DNA of 64,000 nucleotides. It comes from Armatimonadota bacterium (lineage in GTDB: Bacteria; Armatimonadota; JADLDR01). The stretch lies in contig JADLDR010000039.1 of NCBI GenBank assembly GCA_020846535.1, forward strand, positions 36,003 through 100,002. The letters run 5' to 3'. A model generated the notes under the pieces. That model saw only the letters and a list, made by a program, of their open reading frames with translations. It did no database searches and was not told where the DNA came from. A program made the translations under genes and the position numbers. Positions 1 to 7,698 of this stretch are shown one piece after another (within the stretch, counting starts at the first letter, position 1; every line of letters begins with the position of its first letter).

Positions 1-447
1 CACCGCGCCGAAGGGGTGCAGCACATTGATGGCTTTCGTGGAAGGGGAAATCTTTCGCTTGATATCCTCCGGGTCGATGCAGCCGCTTTGAGGATCCACA
101 TCGCAGAAAACCGGAATGGCGTGAAGTGTCAACACCTGGGAAACCGAAAGATGCCAGGTGTAGGAGGGGCAGATCACCTCATCGCCCGGGCCGACCCCCA
201 CCGCGAAATAGGCCGCCTGGATGCAGGACGTTCCGTTGTTGTGGGCCACGGCGAACTTGGAGCCGTGATAGGCCGCGAATTCCTGCTCCAGCCGCGTGAT
301 CGGGCCGTAGATGTCGGGGTCTTTCATGGCGGCCAGCACCGCCGTCTGTTCCTCCTCCCCGATGACCGGCCAGCGGTTGGCGGCGTTCATCTCCTCGGAC
401 ATGGTGACGGTCTTCGGGCCGCCCATCAGGGCAAGTTTTTCGGACAT
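1..447 (-). CDS. DegT/DnrJ/EryC1/StrS-type sugar aminotransferase, N-terminal part (runs off the window)
   Basis: Reading leftward from the ATG at 445-447, about 149 codons are visible before the window edge. The translation has the hallmarks of PLP-dependent keto-sugar aminotransferases (fold type I): ALMGGPKTV at residues 6-14, the helix YGPITRLEQEFAAYHG at 47-62, the cofactor-phosphate loop NNGTS at 70-74 and YTWHLS a little further on. The Schiff-base lysine lies outside the window, so activity cannot be judged. AGGAGAG stands just upstream of the start. It is the last of four leftward genes that handle carbohydrates. Family knowledge gives transamination of a nucleotide-linked or free keto-sugar; the true substrate is unknown. 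No RBS-supported alternative start is seen. Confidence 0.85.
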   Translation of the reverse strand, partial: MSEKLALMGGPKTVTMSEEMNAANRWPVIGEEEQTAVLAAMKDPDIYGPITRLEQEFAAYHGSKFAVAHNNGTSCIQAAYFAVGVGPGDEVICPSYTWHLSVSQVLTLHAIPVFCDVDPQSGCIDPEDIKRKISPSTKAINVLHPFGAV

Positions 448-524
448 AGATGACTCTCCTTTTGTGCTATTGCATTTAGCTTGAGGCAGATATTCGAATG
501 TCGGCAGGCAGGGCTTCTCCCGCC

Positions 525-2327
525 CTATTGATCCCACGGCAGCCGGTAGGTCGGGACGCAGGCATAGCGGTCGATGTCGAGCCGGAGCTTTACGCCGCAG
601 CCGGGGAGAAGGTTGACCGCCAAGTAGGGGCCGTTGACCGCGATCTCCCCGGCGGGCGAGGTATCGGCCACAGCGCGCGTGAAGCGGTGTTCGCGGAAAT
701 TGCCTGCCTGGAGGATCGTCTGGCGCTCCCTGTCCGGGCTGAGGTTGATCAATTCGACATCCACCCCGTCTGCATCCAGTCGGCTAACCAGGGCGGCCAC
801 ATCCCGGGGGACGCCGGGGCGGCGCGTCTCCCCATCGAAATAGCGGAGGCGGGTATGGAGGAGGCCGCCGTGGTAGATTATATACGGGCTGCCCAGCATC
901 AAGTGGACCAGGGATTCGATGACGACCGGGTTCCGGCTCTGCCAGTGGTGAACATCCACGGTTTGCAGGTCGGAATCGTCGGACTCGACCACTGCCCACC
1001 TGCGGCAGCTCTCGGCATAGTTCGCCCGGCAGATGGCCTCCGGGTAGCCGGGGTTGCGGCCTCGGATGTAGTGATACCAGCAGTTCTGGTGCGATCCGTC
1101 GCCTTTGCCGACATGGGGAAGGATGTTGCCCCAGGTGTCGGTATCGAACCAGCTTTCCAGAAGCGCGGCGTCCTCCGGCTTCTGGGACAGATACCAGAGA
1201 TGGATCGGGAGGGTGGGGTCGGGCTGCCTGAAGCTGCACCAGCCGCCATCGCAGTGGCGGTAGGGGATCAGGAGATTGCCGTCCTCGCGCCTGCCGCGTC
1301 TCTCCATCTCCAGCAGTTGCTCTCGCGGCAGGGCTAGAAACGATTCGTCGCCGGTGACCAGGTAGGCGTTTTCGGCGGCGATGGTGGCAGGCTCGATAAG
1401 GGTGGGGAATCCGTGAGGCCATCGCCAGCCGTAATAGCCACCCCACCACTTGCCGTTCATGCACTCCCCGATAATCCCGCCCGGGCCGACATTGTCGGGC
1501 ATCAGCCCGCCATTCACCTTTGCCCGTTCCATCCAGCCTTGCGTGTAGCGGGCCACCCAGTCGCGGAAGCGCGTATCCCCGCTGTAGAGAAAGGCATTGG
1601 CGACAAGGCTGGTAGCGGTCAGGTTCAGGGGGACATCGCCTCGCATCATCCGGCGGTTGAGAAAGTCCAAGATTTTAGCGAAAGTCTTATTATTGTTCCA
1701 GTCGGCGGTCGGGCCGGTGATGCCGGGGATATCGTCGAAAGGAGGCGGGTAAACAGTCAGAACCGGACGGTGGGTCACCCAGTCCTCCGCCGAATTGACG
1801 AACCGCGGGCCGCGGCTGCCGTTGATGGGAGAAACGACGATGTTCTTATCGGGATCGTAATTGGGGGCTTCGGGATCGTCTCCGGTGTACATGCGGGCGA
1901 ACCGGATCGCGCGGGAGCGCATGATCGGGTCGTGCGGGTCGGAAAGGCCGAAGAAGTAGAAGTAAAGGCTACTCTCGCCGTGGTGCATCCAGTCGTAGTA
2001 CCCGTCGAACTCCCGCCAGACCTGGCCGTAGCCGGTAAACTGCCGGGTGATGGCGTCCCACTCGAACCGGGCGATTTCATCCACCGCCGGATCGCCTCCC
2101 AGGGCGTAGAGAAGCGGGTAATTGAAGAAGCTCTCATAGGCATCGTCCGACCCGTCCATGCCGGGCCATTCGTCCCGCCAGACGAGCGTTCCGTCGCGGC
2201 GCGCATATCGCTCCACGAACCGCACGGCCAGCCTGCTGTTCATGTCCAGAAGATACCGCTCCCACAGCGCCCACGCGGGCGGCGGCACGCGCTCCCCCGC
2301 ATCGATAGATGGGATGGTTTGAGACAT
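525..2327 (-). CDS. Conserved-looking 600-aa protein of unknown function, possibly an alpha/alpha-toroid carbohydrate-active protein
   Basis: I do not recognise the family. The start chosen is the ATG giving MSQTIPSIDAGE, preceded by GGAGAGGATCGAA; an upstream in-frame ATG would add 31 residues with no ribosome site. The protein is about 600 residues, rich in Trp and Tyr, with no signal peptide or membrane segment, so it is probably cytoplasmic. Stretches such as YYDWMHHGESSLYFYFFGL near residue 110 and repeated helix-like blocks suggest a helical toroid like those of unsaturated glucuronyl hydrolases or GH127-type enzymes, but this is inference. It ends with TAG and sits between a ceramidase-like gene and an aminotransferase in one leftward row, which supports a role in sugar metabolism. 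The short C-terminal part looks beta-rich. Confidence 0.75.
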   Translation of the reverse strand: MSQTIPSIDAGERVPPPAWALWERYLLDMNSRLAVRFVERYARRDGTLVWRDEWPGMDGSDDAYESFFNYPLLYALGGDPAVDEIARFEWDAITRQFTGYGQVWREFDGYYDWMHHGESSLYFYFFGLSDPHDPIMRSRAIRFARMYTGDDPEAPNYDPDKNIVVSPINGSRGPRFVNSAEDWVTHRPVLTVYPPPFDDIPGITGPTADWNNNKTFAKILDFLNRRMMRGDVPLNLTATSLVANAFLYSGDTRFRDWVARYTQGWMERAKVNGGLMPDNVGPGGIIGECMNGKWWGGYYGWRWPHGFPTLIEPATIAAENAYLVTGDESFLALPREQLLEMERRGRREDGNLLIPYRHCDGGWCSFRQPDPTLPIHLWYLSQKPEDAALLESWFDTDTWGNILPHVGKGDGSHQNCWYHYIRGRNPGYPEAICRANYAESCRRWAVVESDDSDLQTVDVHHWQSRNPVVIESLVHLMLGSPYIIYHGGLLHTRLRYFDGETRRPGVPRDVAALVSRLDADGVDVELINLSPDRERQTILQAGNFREHRFTRAVADTSPAGEIAVNGPYLAVNLLPGCGVKLRLDIDRYACVPTYRLPWDQ

Positions 2328-2360
2328 TTCGATCCTCTCCTTTAGAAAGCCAACACTCGG

Positions 2361-2432
2361 GTGTAGGGGCAGACCTGTGTGCCTGCCCCAATGTATTACC
2401 CCCATGCAGGGCGAGTACAAGGTTCGCCCCTA
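2361..2432. repeat. Intergenic REP-like element with GTAGGGGC / GCCCCTAC ends
   Basis: Between two leftward genes lies an inverted-repeat element whose ends read gtaggggc and gcccctac. An inner stem gggcga/tcgccc surrounds tacaagg. Related gcgaacc...ggttcgcccctac sequences occur at 46674-46751 and, as single arms, near 29970 and 56165. It is non-coding and could form a hairpin in RNA. Confidence 0.6.
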
Positions 2433-2518
2433 CGGTGTGGGCCAGACGATGGCTGCCAAGTTAAAGCTCCTTACAGACTGCATCGATGTCGCTGCGTTCC
2501 TCGCAGACGGTAGCGAGG

Positions 2519-3802
2519 CTACATCAGAACCAGTTCTTCAATCGCTTGTTTCAAAGCGGCTTCGGATTCGGGGGCGAGATAGGTGGCTGTCGGCTCGTAG
2601 CCGCCTTCTGCGTAGGAGACGGCCAGCGGGATATAGCCCGTTCCCCCGTCTCCGTAGCCGGAGACGGCTACAAATGCGTTCGGGTTCAGGTTTTTGGCAT
2701 AAAGCTGATATTCGATGAATGGCTCGCCGGGCAAGTGGAGGATCGTTACGGAGTCCCCCAGGCGCAGGGCGGTCAGGAGGATGGGATCACCCAGACGGCG
2801 CAGGTAGGCGATGGCAAGGGCCGTATCCTTGCGCTCCCAGAGGGATTTTGCCGGATCGTCCAGCGCCCGGCCCAGGTCGGGTCCGTTCAGGTCGGGGCGC
2901 AGGGGGAAAGCGACCGGAAGGACGCACCACTCCAGCGAACCGGCAGGGATGCGCCGGGCGCTTGACTCGGAATCGGTCATCGCGCGGTAGATGCGCTCCG
3001 ACAGAACCGGACGCATGGCGGGGGAGCCGTCGTTGTATTTGCCTGCGGTGATATTGCCTGCGCAGCCGGTGAAATAGAGGTGAGGGACGCCCTCCTCCGC
3101 GCTCCTGCGGTCCCGAGCCAGCCCGGCGAAATCGCAGGTCGCCTTCCCGTCGCCGTAATAGCTCATCGGGTGTGTGGCGTAATAGTGCAGGGAGGCCAGC
3201 TTGCGCTCCCCGTTCCAGAAGCCGACGGTCTGAAGAAAGGGATCGATCAGGCCCTCCGGCTCGGCGCGTATGGCTTCCTCTGTGCAGGAACTCCATCGGG
3301 TGGCCTCGATCTTTCCGTCGAGGCCGAGGATGCGGCGGTTGGAGGCGACCTGCTCCACCTTCGCCTTGCCCACTGTGATATGGCTGACCGGCTCCAGGCG
3401 GCTCATCGCTTCCTTCGCAGCGCGGGCGGCTCTTTCCAGGGTTTGACGGAACCAGGGGATATCCATATGGGCAGGCAGCCCCGCCTCGTCGGAAATCTCC
3501 TGGGCGACGATATCGGTAATCGGCGCGTTATGAGGGTGAACGCATTGAATCGCCACCCGCTCCGGCGTTGTGCCGACCGCTTCGGCCAGCGATTGACGCC
3601 AGAGCGTATGATCCAGGTTCCGCACTTCGCACCAGTCCAGAGCGCACAGCGCTACCGGCTGCCCCTCCCCGGCCAGCACAACGCCCAATCCGTACATCGG
3701 ATCGGTAACCTCTTCCACCGGCTTGATCCATCCCCCGCACAGGGGATGCCCCACCGGAGGCGTCACCTCCAGCGCGAATGTCGTCAGTTTCAGTTCGGGC
3801 AT
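2519..3802 (-). CDS. Neutral/alkaline non-lysosomal ceramidase N-domain-like protein
   Basis: A 427-residue protein resembling the N-terminal (catalytic) domain of neutral ceramidases, without the C-terminal domain of the true lipid-cleaving enzymes. It opens with a beta strand and TPPVGHPLCGG; the metal-ligand motif appears as VHPHNAP near residue 90, corresponding to HTHSGP in ceramidases. A further histidine block, YYATHPMSYYG, lies near 208. The length and lack of a signal peptide match the many single-domain homologs found in environmental bacteria, whose substrates are not known. GGAGAT lies just before the start. A second paralog sits at 57138-58913 fused to an acetyltransferase. The upstream neighbour is a sialidase and the downstream ones are sugar enzymes, so action on a glycan or glycolipid is plausible but unproven. 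Confidence 0.75.
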   Translation of the reverse strand: MPELKLTTFALEVTPPVGHPLCGGWIKPVEEVTDPMYGLGVVLAGEGQPVALCALDWCEVRNLDHTLWRQSLAEAVGTTPERVAIQCVHPHNAPITDIVAQEISDEAGLPAHMDIPWFRQTLERAARAAKEAMSRLEPVSHITVGKAKVEQVASNRRILGLDGKIEATRWSSCTEEAIRAEPEGLIDPFLQTVGFWNGERKLASLHYYATHPMSYYGDGKATCDFAGLARDRRSAEEGVPHLYFTGCAGNITAGKYNDGSPAMRPVLSERIYRAMTDSESSARRIPAGSLEWCVLPVAFPLRPDLNGPDLGRALDDPAKSLWERKDTALAIAYLRRLGDPILLTALRLGDSVTILHLPGEPFIEYQLYAKNLNPNAFVAVSGYGDGGTGYIPLAVSYAEGGYEPTATYLAPESEAALKQAIEELVLM

Positions 3803-3822
3803 CGAAATCTCCTTGGAAAAGA

Positions 3823-3917
3823 GTATAGGGGTCAGGATGTAGGGTATAGCAGACCACTACGCATAATCGTTCCAGGCTAACAATACGGCGCTCCCCCCTA
3901 CACCCTGACCCCTATAC
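3823..3917. repeat. 22-bp inverted repeat separated by 51 bp in an intergenic region
   Basis: Arms at 3823-3844 and 3896-3917 are reverse complements at 21 of 22 positions (core gtataggggtcagg). They lie between two leftward genes. The element resembles other GC-rich intergenic repeats of the window and holds no open frame of note. Confidence 0.65.
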
Positions 3918-3953
3918 CCTCCACACCCTTCGCCACTCATCGGCGGTTTCCTT

Positions 3954-5000
3954 TCAGAAGCGGTCGGTTTGGAGCCAGTAGCCGCGGATCTGGGCGGTGG
4001 CGAAGTCGTCGACGATGTAGTTGACACAGAAGATGCGCCGGTCAGGGAGGACGGCCCAGCCGGAGTAGCCGGTGTCGGGATGGGGGCTGCGGTCGCGGTC
4101 AATTTCGCGGAGGGTCGCGGACTGGCGGGATAACTCGGGTTCTGCGGCGCTCTCGGCGCTTTCCAGGCAGGCGAAGAAATGGCGGTTGGGAGACCGCCCG
4201 CCGGGGTAGCAGCGGTGGGCGATCAGGACGCGGCTCTCGTCGACCAGGCCGGAGACAGGGCGGTGGCAGCCCGGCATGAGCGTCGGGAAAGGGCCTTGCC
4301 AACTCAGGCCGCCGTCGCGGCTGAGGCATTTCAGGCCGGGCCATCCCAGGCCGCTGTTTTCGCGCATATAGCAGACCAGACTGCCGCCGGGCAGGGCGGT
4401 CAGGCTGGCTTCGCAGGCGTTATACCGTTCGTCATCGCAAACGGTGATCGGACCGCTCCACGTCCGGCCCTCATCGCCGGATCGCCAGAGCGCCTGCTTC
4501 AGCTTGCCGGTGCGCGAGATGGCGACATGGGCGGCCACCAGCCAGTCCCCGGAGGGAGCAAGGCACAATTTGTCCGGCACGATGCCTGTGATGGGCGTCC
4601 GCTCCGGGCCTCCCCAGGTCTGTCCCTCGTCCCGGCTCCACCAGAAAAAGACCCTCGATCCGCCGAGGTCTCTTTCTCCCGGCGGGAGCGGGTAGCCATC
4701 GCAGAGGATCCACAGCCTCCCGTCCGGCAGCGTTCCGATGCGCGGGCAATTCCACTTGAAGAGGACGCCCGATTCCTGGCGGCTCTCGGCCAAAAGGCGC
4801 GGCTCGCTCCATGTCCGCCCCTCATCGACGCTTTCCCGCCACGCGAGGTGAGAGAACGCCTCGGCCACATGCGAATCGCTCTGGCGGTAAACGCACAGAA
4901 GGCGGCCATCGCCGGTGCGGGCCAGATCGGGAAAGCAGGCGTAGACACCCTCTTCCCGTGCTATCGTCACCATCGGCCATCCGGTAATGGTATGCTGCAT
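3954..5000 (-). CDS. Sialidase-like six-bladed propeller with Asp-boxes
   Basis: A 348-residue protein with four clear Asp-box (BNR) motifs of the S-x-D-x-G-x-T/S-W type: SVDEGRTW, SRDEGQTW, SGDEGRTW and SRDGGLSW. This is the mark of the sialidase/neuraminidase propeller superfamily (GH33 and relatives). FPDLARTGDGRLLCVYR near the N-terminus carries a possible arginine of the sialidase triad, but I cannot confirm all three arginines by eye. No signal peptide is visible, so it is probably intracellular. AGGAGGAACCGCC precedes the ATG. It is the first gene of the leftward row and would release terminal acidic or other sugars. A related secreted paralog is encoded at 9190-10473. Confidence 0.8.
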   Translation of the reverse strand: MQHTITGWPMVTIAREEGVYACFPDLARTGDGRLLCVYRQSDSHVAEAFSHLAWRESVDEGRTWSEPRLLAESRQESGVLFKWNCPRIGTLPDGRLWILCDGYPLPPGERDLGGSRVFFWWSRDEGQTWGGPERTPITGIVPDKLCLAPSGDWLVAAHVAISRTGKLKQALWRSGDEGRTWSGPITVCDDERYNACEASLTALPGGSLVCYMRENSGLGWPGLKCLSRDGGLSWQGPFPTLMPGCHRPVSGLVDESRVLIAHRCYPGGRSPNRHFFACLESAESAAEPELSRQSATLREIDRDRSPHPDTGYSGWAVLPDRRIFCVNYIVDDFATAQIRGYWLQTDRF

Positions 5001-5215
5001 GGCGGTTCCTCCTGGCGGTCAGCGTTTCCAGGGGATATTCCACAGAGAAGCCCCAATCCCTCTTACGAAAGCCGAAAGATAAATCGGAGGACGCCCCGGG
5101 CTACAGGGCCATCGGCAGATCGGCGCACAAGGCCGCTCGAAGCCCGCGCCCCAAGCCCTGCGCCTGCGCTGTGTTTTCCGGGGAAACGGCGGCAATGCGC
5201 CAGAGGGCCTGCCCG

Positions 5216-5469
5216 AATTGTGTCATAAGTGTCATAGTGTCATAGGGCCAGCAGGGTATGACAGAATTCGACCCAAAGGGAAGAACCACCCGGATGTCTG
5301 GCCGTATGGCTTTTTCCTTTGCCAAGTATTTAATATAAATATAGTTTTTATATAAATATATTTATATAAAAACTAAGAGAGTAGGAAGGATACCGTTGGC
5401 CTGCCTGCGCCAGGGGCATAGTGTCATACCCCTATGACGCTATGACACTATGACACTTATGACACAATT
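5216..5469. repeat. Inverted GTCATA-repeat arrays flanking an AT-rich core (gene-free region 5001-5776)
   Basis: The 776 bases between divergent genes hold no convincing gene. Instead, 5216-5247 and 5438-5469 are inverted copies (31 of 32 positions match), each made of iterated gtgtcata units. Additional units in both orientations lie at 5256-5262 and 5421-5438. The two arrays face each other across about 190 bp that includes an AT-rich stretch in otherwise GC-rich DNA. Open frames of 60-95 codons here run through the repeats and show no ribosome site or conserved look. The structure could be a cluster of operator sites for the divergent genes, a MITE-like insertion, or another protein-binding or replication element. 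Confidence 0.8.
5342..5375. repeat. 34-bp perfect AT palindrome
   Basis: Positions 5342-5375 read the same on both strands: a 15-base arm tagtttttatataaa, a tata centre, and its exact reverse complement. The surrounding 5322-5380 is almost purely A and T, striking in this genome. It sits near the middle of the two GTCATA arrays. A cruciform, DNA-unwinding or protein-binding function is possible; none is shown. Confidence 0.85.
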
Positions 5470-5776
5470 AGCGTTGGGGCAGGAAGTAGCGGGCGGTGGA
5501 GCGGCCCCGGCCTTCGGGCTTGGGGAGCGTTCCTCCACCTCGCCAGCGTTCAGCGAAACGGGAAAGGCTGAGACCGGAAGGAAGCGCCCGGTCTATCCCC
5601 TTGCTGACCGAAACGAGGGGAGAGGAATCCATCTGCCGTTATCGGATGATTTTTGCCAATTTGCATGAAAGGATTTTCGATGCCGGTGGGCGTATATCAA
5701 GACAGCGGTTATGCTCGAAAAAGCGGCGAACGCTTTGCGGAGCGGATGGCCCGCGAAACGCAATAGAGGAGGTTTT

Positions 5777-7696
5777 ATGATGAGACAGTTATTGGTTCAA
5801 TGGCCTTTATGGATTCCGCTGTGCCTGCTGGCGGCGACCGGAGTGGTGGCGGCCAGCAAGGATCTGGGAAACGGATTTATGGACCACGGGGTGGCTACGC
5901 CGGTCAGCAACCACCGGGGGATCGTGGCGACAAAAGACGGGGAGGGGCGGAATGCGGTTCTCTGCTGGCTCTTCGATCATACCGGGGGCTATGCGCTCCT
6001 GATGGTGGACGCCGAAACCGGGAAGAGCGAATCGTTTCCCATGCCCTTCCCGAGCGGAGGCGACTGCCCGTACGCCTCCATCCTCTCCAGCGCCAATAAG
6101 TATTATACGCACTTCAACAGTTATTTCGTGGAGTTCGACCCGGCCAAGCGGGCTTTTACCTTCTGGGAAAAGACCGCCCCTCAGATGGCGATGAGCATGA
6201 CCGAGGACGACCAGGGGCGTATCTGGTCGGTCACTTACCCGCAGAGCGGGCTGGCCGTTTTCGATCCCAAAACGCGCAAGCTGAAGGACTACGGCCATGT
6301 CTACACCCAGAACTGGCCCCAGTATCCCCGTGATATCGCCACCGATGACGCGGGCTGGGTCTATTTCGGCACCGGAAGCACGGCCAACCAGATCATCATC
6401 TTCGATCCCGATACCGGCAAGGCGACTGCCCTGGTTCCCGAAGACCGGCGCGGCCACGGCTCCGGGGTCGTTTACCGGGAGATGAGCGGCAAGGTATACG
6501 GCCAGACGGGCGGCGCGGATCCGAAATGGTATCTGCTCTACAAGGGGGAGGCGACCTCCATCGAGCCGCCGGAGAAACTGAACCTCAAGCCGTATATCGC
6601 CGGCAGCCAGGGGCTGTTCCATGGTGTCTTCCCGGACGGTAAACTACTGCGGGAGTTCGATACGGTGGAGCGGAGGATGGTGGTCGAGAATCCCGCGTCC
6701 AAAGAGAGCAAAACCCTGGCCTTCGACTATGCGAGCGAAGGGGCGCATATCATGGGCGTGGCGGTGGCCCCGGACAATACCATCTGCGGGGGAACCGCTT
6801 TCCCCATGCGCTTTTTCAGCTTTAATCCGAAAACCGATACATGGGTGAACCGCGAGGCATACGGCCAGTGGAACACGGTGGCCCGCGGCAAAGACCGCTT
6901 CTATGCAGGCGGCTACGGGGGCGGGTTCCTGCTGGAGTGGGACCCGGCCAAACCCTGGGTCGATACCACGGTGGATGACAAGCGATCCAATCCGCTCTTC
7001 CTGGGCAAGAGCGAGCCGACCATCAACCGCCCGCACGACCTGCTGGTCCACCCGGACGGCAACACCCTGGTGCTGGCCGGAACCCCCGGCTACGGGCTGA
7101 CCGGGGGCGGCCTCTTCTTCTGGGACAGGGCTTCCGGCAAAGGAACCATTCTCACCCATACCGACCTGATCCCCCAGCACTCCACCATGAGCCTGGTGGC
7201 TCTGCCGGGCGGCAAGCTGCTGGGCGGCACCACCACCAGCCCCGGCACAGGGGGGGAGAAAAAAGCGTCCCTGGCGGAACTCTATATCCTGGATATGGCG
7301 AGCAAGAAGATCGAGTGGCATGAAGCGGTACTGCCGGAGGTGGGCGAGTATGCCGACCTCTGCCCCGGCCCTCGCGGTCTGGTCTACGGCTTCGCCGGAA
7401 CCACACGGTTCTTTGTCTTTGACCCGGCCAAACGCAAGGTCGTCCACCAGGAAGATACGATGCCTGTCTTCGGCCCCACCGCATACCAGCAGGGGCCGCG
7501 CATCTTCGTCCAAGGACAGAGGGGCGTTACCTTCGTTCTCTTCCAGAAAGGCATCGCCCGGATCGACCCGCGCACCTTCCGCCTGCGCCTGCTGGTCCAG
7601 TCGCCCGTGCCCGTCAGCTTCGGCGGCGATTATCTGGACGGGCGCATCTATTTCGGCAGTGGGTCCCATGTCTATAGCTGGAAAGTCGGGAGGTAG
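5777..7696 (+). CDS. Secreted beta-propeller protein (YVTN/NHL/Vgb-like)
   Basis: The ATG at 5777 follows AGGAGG by four bases and begins with a typical signal peptide (MMRQLLVQWPLWIPLCLLAA, cleavage near ASK), giving 639 residues. An in-frame ATG at 5711 lacks a ribosome site. The mature protein is built of repeated blade-like units with FDPxTxK strands (IIIFDPDTGKATAL, LAVFDPKTRKLKDYG) and aspartate-rich turns such as TEDDQGRIW and TDDAGWVYFG, as in Vgb/SMP-30/NHL propellers. No catalytic motif is recognised; binding of a ligand, polysaccharide or partner protein outside the cytoplasm is likely. It ends with TAG two bases before the start of the metallopeptidase gene, so the two are co-translated and probably act together. 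Confidence 0.8.
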   Translation: MMRQLLVQWPLWIPLCLLAATGVVAASKDLGNGFMDHGVATPVSNHRGIVATKDGEGRNAVLCWLFDHTGGYALLMVDAETGKSESFPMPFPSGGDCPYASILSSANKYYTHFNSYFVEFDPAKRAFTFWEKTAPQMAMSMTEDDQGRIWSVTYPQSGLAVFDPKTRKLKDYGHVYTQNWPQYPRDIATDDAGWVYFGTGSTANQIIIFDPDTGKATALVPEDRRGHGSGVVYREMSGKVYGQTGGADPKWYLLYKGEATSIEPPEKLNLKPYIAGSQGLFHGVFPDGKLLREFDTVERRMVVENPASKESKTLAFDYASEGAHIMGVAVAPDNTICGGTAFPMRFFSFNPKTDTWVNREAYGQWNTVARGKDRFYAGGYGGGFLLEWDPAKPWVDTTVDDKRSNPLFLGKSEPTINRPHDLLVHPDGNTLVLAGTPGYGLTGGGLFFWDRASGKGTILTHTDLIPQHSTMSLVALPGGKLLGGTTTSPGTGGEKKASLAELYILDMASKKIEWHEAVLPEVGEYADLCPGPRGLVYGFAGTTRFFVFDPAKRKVVHQEDTMPVFGPTAYQQGPRIFVQGQRGVTFVLFQKGIARIDPRTFRLRLLVQSPVPVSFGGDYLDGRIYFGSGSHVYSWKVGR

Positions 7697-7698
7697 CG

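Noticed and set aside
498..1337. Long plus-strand frames opposite the genes of 1-5000 and other places
   Set aside because: Antisense reflections of high-GC genes: low-complexity, no ribosome site, and the opposite strand encodes clear proteins.
5101..5325. 74-codon open frame on the minus strand within the repeat region
   Set aside because: It runs through the GTCATA array, has no ribosome site and no protein-like pattern.
5216..5469. CRISPR array
   Set aside because: Units are 7-8 bases, in both orientations, with no regular unique spacers.
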